This document shows, piece after piece, positions 6,539-13,200 of a stretch of DNA of 17,962 nucleotides; the first letter of the stretch is position 1, and every line of letters begins with the position of its first letter. The notes beneath the pieces are model-generated. The model did not search any database and had not been told where the DNA came from. It saw only the letters and a list, made by a program, of their open reading frames with translations. The stretch is from positions 1 to 17,962 of the forward strand of contig CANHKH010000020.1 of assembly GCA_947460165.1 (NCBI GenBank), given 5' to 3'. This DNA comes from Comamonadaceae bacterium. GTDB lineage: Bacteria; Pseudomonadota; Gammaproteobacteria; Burkholderiales; Burkholderiaceae_C. The translations under genes and the position numbers were made by a program.

Positions 6539-7402
6539 TCAGACTTGTCCAGCGAAATGCTTGCGGTAGCGCGGCGCCATGTCGCACAGGCGCAGCATCA
6601 TGGGCAGGTCAGCAGCATTGAAATCTGCATCCCAGGCGGGTGCGCCCAGCACCTTGGCGCCCAAACGCAGGTAACCCTTGACCAGCGCCGGCGGCTCCAC
6701 GGACAAAGTGTCGTTCAAATGGCGCAGAGGCAAAGGCAGGCGGGGCCTGACATGAAACTCAATGGAAGCGAGGTGCTTGTCTTTGAGCTGGCGCCAAACG
6801 CTGGCCGCTTCATGGGCGCCCGCCACGCCCTGGCTGCCCAAGGGCATGCTGGCGCAACCGATCAGGGTGTCGAGTTGGTTGCGTTCCATGAACTGGGTGA
6901 GTGCACCCCACAGGGCCAAAATCACGCCCCCGTGGCGGTGGGCCGGATGAACGCAGCTGCGGCCCAACTCCACCATGCGCGGGCGCAGGGCGTGCAAACG
7001 GGTGAGGTCAAACTCTGTGTCGCTGTAGGTGCTGCCCACACGCAGGGCTTGCGCCGGCGTCAACACCCGGTAGGTGCCAATCACTTGCTGGCTGAACTCA
7101 TCGCGCACCAGCAAATGCTCGCAAAAGTCGTCAAATATGTCCACATCATGGCCGGGCAGACGCTGCGGTAGGCGGGCCCCCATTTCCTGCGCAAACACCT
7201 GGTAGCGCAGTCGCTGGGCTTGCCTGACTTCGTCCAAGTGGCGGGCCCAGCTGACGGTGAAGCCTTGTCTGCTGTCGCAGGAAGCTTGCGGCAGGCTGGG
7301 CACATCGGACGCTGAGGACAAAAAGCCTGGCGCGGGCTTGGCCCACAAGGCGTTCAGGCGGCCACCCTGGGCCGGTGCAAAGTGTGTGTGTGCCTCGCTC
7401 AT
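6539..7402 (-). CDS. olsB: OlsB-like ornithine-acyl-ACP N-acyltransferase (GNAT family)
   Basis: 287 residues with the signature of the hemolysin-like/OlsB acyltransferases: AQRLRYQVFAQEMGARLP (residues ~60-77), FDDFCEHLLVRD, IGTYRVL, YSDTEFDLTRL, VELGRSCVHPAHR and IGCASMPLG. OlsB moves a 3-hydroxyacyl chain from ACP to the alpha-amino group of ornithine, giving lyso-ornithine lipid; OlsA, not seen here, completes it. Ornithine lipids replace phospholipids when phosphate is short, and olsB is PhoB-dependent in Sinorhizobium. Its place beside ppk fits that. ATG 7402 is chosen because it lies 2 bases after the stop of the preceding small gene, as in coupled pairs; the frame extends to 7468 without a better signal. 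Another N-acyl amino acid synthase of the same family cannot be excluded. Confidence 0.8.
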   Translation of the reverse strand: MSEAHTHFAPAQGGRLNALWAKPAPGFLSSASDVPSLPQASCDSRQGFTVSWARHLDEVRQAQRLRYQVFAQEMGARLPQRLPGHDVDIFDDFCEHLLVRDEFSQQVIGTYRVLTPAQALRVGSTYSDTEFDLTRLHALRPRMVELGRSCVHPAHRHGGVILALWGALTQFMERNQLDTLIGCASMPLGSQGVAGAHEAASVWRQLKDKHLASIEFHVRPRLPLPLRHLNDTLSVEPPALVKGYLRLGAKVLGAPAWDADFNAADLPMMLRLCDMAPRYRKHFAGQV

Positions 7403-7404
7403 GT

Positions 7405-7641
7405 TCAGCCTGCGCGCCTGGCTGAAGGAGAGCTGCGGCGGGCAGCGCCAATCAGGTCCGCCAGCCAAGGGCTGGCGCCGGGCTCAAAAAGCAAGCCGCC
7501 CGGGGTGGACGCCAACAGCAGGGCGGTGCGCTGCAACAGGCGCTGTGCAGCTTCGTGAACAAGACGGCAGCCGTGGCTGGCTGCGATGACCTTGGAATCG
7601 GTGCGCTCAGGCGCGTTCAAGTCAGTGGGGTGAAGCATCAT
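7405..7641 (-). CDS. Unknown small protein upstream of the olsB-like gene
   Basis: A 78-residue frame (start MMLHPTDLNAPER; 7641 or 7638) ends two bases before the olsB-like ATG, the arrangement of a translationally coupled pair. I do not recognise the family. It has no clear membrane segment or signal peptide; the middle (LVHEAAQRLLQRTALLLAS) could form an amphipathic helix, and the C-terminus is Ser/Arg-rich. The region before the start has only a weak GAGA-type ribosome site but carries a striking 20-bp dyad (7655-7674). Reality is supported mainly by the tight coupling; it could be a leader peptide for olsB. Confidence 0.55.
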   Translation of the reverse strand: MMLHPTDLNAPERTDSKVIAASHGCRLVHEAAQRLLQRTALLLASTPGGLLFEPGASPWLADLIGAARRSSPSARRAG

Positions 7642-7654
7642 GGTGGTCTCTACA

Positions 7655-7674
7655 AAACAATGAATTTATTGTTT
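7655..7674. promoter_or_regulatory. 20-bp AT-rich dyad upstream of the olsB unit
   Basis: AAACAAT (7655-7661) and ATTGTTT (7668-7674) are perfect inverted arms around the centre GAATTT, itself symmetrical except for its outer pair. It lies 13 bases upstream of the first start codon of the minus-strand unit, in otherwise GC-rich DNA, so it is a candidate repressor or activator site. Confidence 0.5.
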
Positions 7675-7795
7675 GCGGCCACCGTTTCGCGAACATGTCA
7701 ATTTCATGAAAATCGCGTGACACCCCAGCCCAGAAGCGCAAGAAGGCCAGACCGTCCAGCGGCCTGCGGCCCAGGCCCAAGTTAAAGAGGCAGCG

Positions 7796-7921
7796 TCAGG
7801 AAATGGATGCGATGCCAGGATGCGGCTGGCTGTTTTTTTTGGAGTTGCCCGGCGCATCCGAACGCTCGCGAGGCCCTGCCGAGCTTTTTTCCTGGGCGGG
7901 CAGCAAATGAATGTGCTTCAT
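7796..7921 (-). CDS. Possible 41-residue ORF behind the small membrane protein gene
   Basis: The frame MKHIHLLPAQEKSSAGPRER and onward starts 9 bases after the stop of the 58-residue gene and ends at TGA 7796-7798. It is hydrophilic, rich in Ser, Pro and Lys, with no motif I recognise and no clear Shine-Dalgarno. It may be a real second cistron or a chance frame. Confidence 0.25.
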   Translation of the reverse strand: MKHIHLLPAQEKSSAGPRERSDAPGNSKKNSQPHPGIASIS

Positions 7922-7930
7922 TGGAGCTTT

Positions 7931-8107
7931 CTAGTGAGAAGAAGGGATGGTGTGAACCAAAGGCATTTCAAATGAAATGAGCGCGGCGGCCATGCCCATG
8001 ACGCTGACCACCAGCAGGTAAGCCAGCACAGCCAAGCCGACACGGGCTGTCTCGGGCGTGGCCTGCCATGCGCGCTGCGCCGCACCTGGCCAGTCGGGAA
8101 AGTTCAT
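7931..8107 (-). CDS. Small single-span membrane protein, 58 residues
   Basis: The start MNFPDWPGAAQRAW is preceded by AAGGAG six bases upstream of ATG 8107, one of the best ribosome sites in the window. After a soluble N-terminus ending in ATPETAR comes one hydrophobic helix (VGLAVLAYLLVVSVMGMAAA, residues ~23-42), then ISFEMPLVHTIPSSH and a stop. I do not recognise the family. The Arg before the helix and lack of charge after it suggest N-in, C-out topology. It is divergent from mtnP. Function is unknown; small bitopic proteins often act as subunits or regulators of larger membrane complexes, but nothing here says which. Confidence 0.7.
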   Translation of the reverse strand: MNFPDWPGAAQRAWQATPETARVGLAVLAYLLVVSVMGMAAALISFEMPLVHTIPSSH

Positions 8108-8199
8108 GATGGGCTCCTTGTGTCAACAACAATTTGCGCTAGGGCATTCATCATGGCCGTGCTGTTGCTGAAGGCTTATCAGCCAAGGGTCTGCTGTGC

Positions 8200-8217
8200 T
8201 GTCAGCCAGCTCTGACA
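8200..8217. promoter_or_regulatory. Dyad between the small membrane protein gene and mtnP
   Basis: TGTCAG (8200-8205) and CTGACA (8212-8217) form perfect 6-bp inverted arms with a 6-bp spacer in the divergent intergenic region. It could be an operator or chance; there is no independent support. Confidence 0.25.
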
Positions 8218-8304
8218 ACCTCGCACAGCAGCCCAAGGCCCAAGCCCTTGGCGTGCACAGGGCGCAAGCGAACAGCCCGCGTGTCTTGAACCAGGACAGC
8301 ACCG

Positions 8305-8310
8305 CATAAT
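8305..8310 (+). promoter_or_regulatory. -10 element of mtnP
   Basis: CATAAT matches the -10 consensus at 5 of 6 positions and ends 7 bases before the ATG at 8318, so transcription would begin at or next to the start codon. TTGAAC at 8286-8291 is the nearest -35-like hexamer, but its 13-bp spacing is too short for a standard promoter. Confidence 0.45.
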
Positions 8311-8317
8311 CTGGCGC

Positions 8318-9256
8318 ATGACCCAGACCTCTGACGCGTCCGCTGCTGCCCGCTCAGCCCACCCTCTCATGGGCCAAGTCCATGTGGCTGTCATGGGGGG
8401 CAGCGGGCTCTACACCATGGAGGGCTTGAGTCAGACGCAAGAGCTGCACATGGACACCCCCTATGGCCCCACTTCAGATGCCATTGTGGTGGGCGTAATG
8501 GGTGCGGCCCCCGTCGCCTTTTTGGCCCGCCACGCACGCGGCCACAAGCTCTTGCCCAGTGAAATTCCTTTTTTAGCCAATATCTGGGCGCTCAAATCCT
8601 TGGGTGTGCGCTACTTGCTGTCGGTGTCTGCCGTCGGCTCTTTGGTCGAGCAAGCCGCCCCGCTGGACCTGGTGCTGCCCGACCAGTTCATAGACCACAC
8701 GCGCGGCCGGCCGCGCAGTTTTTTTGGCCAGGGTGCGGTGGCCCATGTGTCCATGGCCGAGCCCATCTGCACCGCTTTGCAAGGCCTGGTGTGGCAGGTC
8801 AGCCAGGCCCACGGCTTTGGCCGAGGCCGGGTGCACCGGGGCGGCACCTACTTGTGCATAGACGGCCCGCAGTTTTCCACCCGGGCCGAAAGCCATTTGT
8901 ACCGCCAATGGGGCGCCACCATCATTGGCATGACCAACCTGCCCGAGGCGCGCCTGGCCCTGGAAGCCGAAATGGCTTATGCCACGCTGGCCTTGGTGAC
9001 CGACCATGACAGCTGGCGCGAAAAAGAAGCTGCCGTCACAGCCAACACGGCCATGGCCAACCTCATGGAAAACGCCGCCCAGGCCCAAGCCCTGGTGCGC
9101 GAGGTGGTCTTGCAACTCCAGGTGACACCACCGGTGTCAGCTGCTCACCAAGCCTTGTCGCAGGCCTTGGTCACACCGGTCGCGTCCATGGACCTGGCCA
9201 CACGCCAACGCCTGCAACCTCTGCTTGGCCGCTGGACCACCGCCACCTCGGCCTAG
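8318..9256 (+). CDS. mtnP: S-methyl-5'-thioadenosine phosphorylase
   Basis: Splits methylthioadenosine with phosphate into adenine and 5-methylthioribose 1-phosphate in the methionine salvage and polyamine by-product pathway; cytoplasmic, trimeric family. The 312-residue product has VAVMGGSGLY (residues ~23-32, phosphate site), FLARHARGHKLLPSEIPF, YLCIDGPQFSTRAES and IGMTNLPEARLALEAEM. TDHDSW is the aspartate-containing loop of methylthioadenosine and adenosine enzymes, rather than the Asn of guanosine/inosine phosphorylases. MTAP-like length is about 280-300. ATG 8318 is preferred because of its position relative to the -10, although no Shine-Dalgarno precedes it. An alternative in-frame ATG at 8369 would still keep the catalytic fold. 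Confidence 0.9.
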   Translation: MTQTSDASAAARSAHPLMGQVHVAVMGGSGLYTMEGLSQTQELHMDTPYGPTSDAIVVGVMGAAPVAFLARHARGHKLLPSEIPFLANIWALKSLGVRYLLSVSAVGSLVEQAAPLDLVLPDQFIDHTRGRPRSFFGQGAVAHVSMAEPICTALQGLVWQVSQAHGFGRGRVHRGGTYLCIDGPQFSTRAESHLYRQWGATIIGMTNLPEARLALEAEMAYATLALVTDHDSWREKEAAVTANTAMANLMENAAQAQALVREVVLQLQVTPPVSAAHQALSQALVTPVASMDLATRQRLQPLLGRWTTATSA

Positions 9257-9657
9257 CCCGCCTGTGGGCTGACAAGCAGGGCGGTTGCAGCCGCAATTGA
9301 CCTTGACCGCGCCAAGGTCCCAGTGACCCGCGCCTCAAGTGGCGGCAAACCCACGAAGCGCGCCAACTTCTGCTGCTCGCTCGCCCAGTTGCCCCCTCGG
9401 CAAACTTGTAGCTGACCTGACAGCGCATGGTGCCCTGCAGACGGCGCTCGCCCGCTCGTCTTCAAGCTTTGGCCCAGGGCTTGCCCCCATCCGAGCCGCT
9501 GTTTTTCACACACCAAGCTCACCCAGCGCATCGTCCAGCGGACCAAGCCACACCTTCTTAACGTTTTCAAAGGGTTTTTTACCCTCGGAAGTTTCACCTT
9601 GTACTGGACCTGGCCCTGGTACTCGTCATAAAAATAAAGCCGAAAAGTAAGAAAAAA
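9257..9657 (-). pseudogene. Probable remnant of a decayed minus-strand gene
   Basis: No intact gene is visible, but pieces in different frames read like protein. From 9650 downward comes RLYFYDEYQGQVQYKVKL. After a one-base shift near 9587-9592 it continues as SEGKKPFENVKKVWLGPLDD and ALGELGV to a TGA at 9506-9508. Further down, LQGTMRCQVSYKFAEG changes frame at a run of five G (near 9395-9405) into GNWASEQQKLARFVGLPPLE. One base added at each place would restore the frame locally. The 5' end has no start and stops at the border of an AT-rich island. I do not recognise the family. The alternative is that these readings are chance. Confidence 0.35.
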
Positions 9658-9731
9658 TTAGATATTGATGTTTTTAATTATTTTATTAAACCTTTTTAAC
9701 AAAAGCATATACAAATATCCTCTATTAATTC

Positions 9732-9787
9732 ATGTAAATGTCTTTTTTGAATCACATTGTTGAGAAAATTGATGTCATCATTTACAT
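9732..9787. repeat. Widely spaced 9-bp inverted repeat in the AT-rich island
   Basis: ATGTAAATG (9732-9740) is the exact reverse complement of CATTTACAT (9779-9787), with 38 bp between the arms. It could be a looped operator or a weak cruciform; chance is likelier in AT-rich DNA. Confidence 0.35.
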
Positions 9788-9819
9788 TTGAAAAGCAAAC
9801 TTAGTGACTAAATTAAAAA

Positions 9820-9839
9820 TCAAATTGCATTCAATTTGA
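9820..9839. promoter_or_regulatory. 20-bp dyad at the right border of the AT-rich island
   Basis: TCAAATTG (9820-9827) and CAATTTGA (9832-9839) are perfect 8-bp arms around CATT. The right arm overlaps a TTGACA (9836-9841), a perfect -35 hexamer, though no good -10 follows at 16-18 bp. It is an operator-like site on the side facing the adhesin gene. Confidence 0.45.
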
Positions 9840-9841
9840 CA

Positions 9842-10245
9842 GTTGCCCCCTGACCTAGAGACCCTGTTCAGTTTTGCGAACGATGCAAGCCAGAAAAAAT
9901 TTAAGACGCCATCTCTGTCCATGCCCTGTCGGGCGCGGCCCATTCCGCAGGGCCTGTTCAAGCTTGTGTTTCACGGCGACGGGCAGACGCCTTGGCGCAA
10001 AGGCATCGACCAGTCGCAGTGCCATCGGTGGTGCGCCAACTTGCATGAGGCCACAGCCAAGCCAGCCCATGGCCGCCACCCGTGGCGCCTCAGCCCATGC
10101 CTGTGAGGACCAATTGCTGAGCGATCAGTACTGCACCTCCTGGCCGGCGACATCTTGATATCAGACCTCAGCACAGCCGTTTTTTAAATCCCTGAATTTT
10201 GAGCACCCGAGGCTGGACCTCTGGGTCAGCATCCTAGGAGAAGCC
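9842..10245. other. Leader region of the adhesin gene, no supported gene
   Basis: DNA of normal GC content between the AT-rich island and the adhesin start. A minus-strand frame over 9855-10079 contains protein-like segments (GAPPMALRLVDAFAPRRLP, AVKHKLEQAL) but has no ribosome site or recognisable family, so I do not call it a gene. A T-rich stretch (TTTTTTAAAT, about 10180-10190) lies about 55 bases before the ATG and may hold a -10, but no matching -35 is clear. Confidence 0.4.
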
Positions 10246-13200
10246 ATGTCCTTCGTTTTGACCAAAAGCACGCGCCAAACCAGCAAAGAGCAGCAACTGC
10301 TCCAAACGCCTGAAACGGCTCTGAGCTTTACGGCCCAGTTGGGCAAAAAGACCCATGTCATCTTGGCCGAGCCTGGCCGGCTCTACCGCTTGGTCGATGC
10401 AAAAACCGGCAACACAGTCCGCCCGCTCCAGGTCGAAAGGCAAAAGCGCAAGTTGGTGGTGCAGCTCGAAGATGAGCAGACCCTGGAGATATTGGATTTT
10501 TTTGACGACACCCCCGGCACAGCCAAGTCGGAATACCTGATTGAAGGCGCACCCGCCGAGTCCACGGCCCTGTCTGTGGGTTCTGATTTGCCATGGGGTG
10601 CAGCAGCCCCTACAGATGCACCGCAAGTGCTCTGGACACCCATGGCTGTGAATTCTTTGTTACTGACCACCAGTTTGTCAGGTGGACTGCCATTTGTAGG
10701 CGCCGTGGCGGTCAGCGCCATAGAGATAGGCCAGGACAAAGCCTCGCCCAACACCAAGTCCACACCGAGCGGCACGGTGGTCAAAGGCCAGTTCATGGCG
10801 GGTCCTGTGTTGGAAGGTCATGATTTGGCGGTCCATCTCTACGACCAGGGTGGAAAGCTGCTGGGTTCGGCACAAATTGATGCCAACGGCCGATTCAGCA
10901 TCAACATCGGCAATTACATGGGACCGGTGCTGGCCAAGGTCTTTGATGCGCCCACCTCGCTGCGTCTTGACTTTTTTGACGAAGGCACCCAATCGGGCAA
11001 AGACCTCAACGCCTTCATGATGGCTGTGGAGGTGGTCACCATCCTCAACACCGTGATCACCATCAACGTGAACGAGGCCACCACCGTTGCTGCGCGACTG
11101 GCCGGCTTCAACCCCGTGGATGGCTCGGGCGAATTCAACCCCAGCACGGCAGCAGCCAGCATCAAGTCCGCCAACACCACCGTCGGTCAGCTCATTTCAC
11201 TCAACGAACCCTTGACCAGTGCCTCGGTGGAGCCGGTCTTTTTGGCCAACGGCCAACGCAATCCAGCCGCCAACGCTCTGGGCAAGTTCTTGGCCGCCCT
11301 CTCGGGCATGGCCGAAGATCAAAAAGGCAACATGGGGGTGGCCAGCCTCAGCCCCAACACCCTCTCAAGCCTCAGCGCCCAAGCGCTTTCCAGCCTGAAC
11401 CAAGCTCAAGTCGCCGCCCTGAGCCCGGCACAACTGGCGCAGCTCACGCCGGCACAAATCGCAGACATCGCTCCCTCGGCGCTGACCGGCTTGACGCCGC
11501 AGTCCGTGTCCCAGCTCAGCGAGCAGCAGCTGGGCGGCGTGAGCGCCGCGCAAATCGAGGCCCTGCAAGCCAGCGGCGACCTGGACTTGCTCAGCGCCTT
11601 GCAACGCAGCCAGTTGCTCCAAGACCAAACCGCGCCCACCGCGCCACGCATGGACTTGCTCAGCGACACCGGCACTTTTGCCAGCGACGGCCTGACCCAG
11701 GTGGCCACCGTGCGTGTCAGTGGCCTGGAGGTGGGGGCCCAATGGCAGGTCCGCGTGGACGGTGGCGACTGGCGGGCCGGCGTGGGCAGCAGCTTTGAAC
11801 TGAGCCCAGGCCAGCACAGCTACGAACTGCGCCAGACCGATGTGCGCGGCAACGCGTCCCTGCCCAGCCTGCCCCAGCGCTATGAGCTTGACCGCAGCGC
11901 GCCAGGGCTAGATGCCAGCACCCCAGCCCAGCTGTCACTGAGCCAACTGGCGGGCAGTGCCGGTGACAGCGAGGGCGAAACCCTCACGCTGATCCTGACG
12001 TTTGACAGTGCGGTGTACGGCCTGACCAGCGGCCAGAGCAACAGCTTGCTCAAGATAGGCGACACCGCTGTCACCGCCCACTGGAGCGGCAAGCCAGGCA
12101 GCAACACCCGCAGCTTGAGCTACACCGTGGCCGCAGGCGACCAAGGCTTGGCACGCATCGACGAGGCCGCGCTCAAGACGGCCCTCAGCCAGGGCCTGCA
12201 AGACGGCGCAGGCAATGCTTGGGTGGCGGCCCCTCTTGCACTTGACATCCAAGGCAGCGCTTTGCCCGTGGTGGACACCAGCGCCCCCGAGGCCCCCGTG
12301 CTCACGCTGGCCACGGGCGTGGGCGGAGGAGCCACTTTGGCCGAGGCCAGCGCCCCCAGCGGCGTGCTCACCATCGCAGCCGAAAACGGCACCAGCGTGC
12401 GCGTAGAGTTGTCCAACGCACTGACCCGGCAAAGCCTGAGCAAAACCGTCAGCAGCGGCAGCGCACAAGTGCTGGCCCTGTCTGCTGCCGAGCTCGCCCA
12501 GCTGGGCGATGGCGAGATCGCCGTGTCCGCCGTGGCCACCGACGCTGCAGGCAATGCCAGCGCAGCAGGCCAAAGCCGTTTTGTACTGGACACCTCCGCA
12601 CCCGAGTTGCGCATCGCCAGCGTGGCGGGCAACGACGTGGTCAACATCCTTGAAAAAGCCAGTGGCGTCACGGTCAGTGGCAGCAGCACGGCCGAAGCCG
12701 GTCAAACCGTCACGGTGTTCTGGGGGGGCAGCAGCAAAAGCGCAGAACTCAGCAGCAGCGGGCTGTGGCAGGTGCTGTTCAGTTCGGCTGAGCTGCCCGT
12801 GGACGCAGACGACAGCCGCATCAGCGCCTGGGTCAGCGACCGGGCGGGCAATGCGTCGGCCAGCGTCGAGCGCAGCGTGCGCATAGACACCACCGCGCCC
12901 ACACTGAGCATAGACAGCCCGCTCACCAACGGCGCCAGCATCCCCAACGATGCCGACGACATCTTCAACAAAAACGAGCTCGACGCTGTGGCCTTGTTGG
13001 GCCACCAAACCTGGCTGGGCCGCACGGATGCCGAGGTGGGCCAAACCGTCACGTTGCTGTTCAATCAAAAAACTTACAGCGGCACGGTGATCGCGGGCCT
13101 GCAACACAACACCTGGCGCGTGGAGGTTCCCCTGGCTGACATGGAGCGGCTGGCCCATGGCAACCGCTATGTCCTGAGCGTGGGCGTGAGCGACTCGGCC

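Larger units (their letters stand above)
9641..9841. other. AT-rich island
   Basis: Positions 9661-9840 contain 40 G or C in 180 bases by my count (22%), flanked on both sides by DNA of well over 50% GC. No ORF of note lies inside. Many -10-like hexamers are present, so no single promoter can be picked. Such islands upstream of surface-adhesin genes are typical targets of H-NS-type silencers in general, but binding here is inference. Confidence 0.7.

Noticed and set aside
7695..7712. Pho-box-like TTTTCAT, 4 bp, TTGACAT upstream of the olsB unit (minus strand)
   Set aside because: Only about 12 of 18 positions match, and no -10 lies at the expected distance, unlike pstS and ppk. It would be attractive given olsB biology but is not supported.
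7666..7857. 63-codon minus-strand frame and overlapping plus-strand frame 7555-7785
   Set aside because: No ribosome site, no motif, unusual composition for a real gene; overlaps the operator-like dyad and the olsB unit start.
7814..7890. Two small hairpins followed by T8 (7833-7840) and T6 (7885-7890) on the plus strand
   Set aside because: Stems are only 5 bp and no plus-strand gene lies upstream for them to terminate; the T8 is also explained by Lys codons of the minus-strand 41-residue frame. A small RNA cannot be excluded.
9855..10079. Minus-strand frame with protein-like segments in the adhesin leader region
   Set aside because: No ribosome site or recognisable family; kept only as a note on the non-coding stretch.
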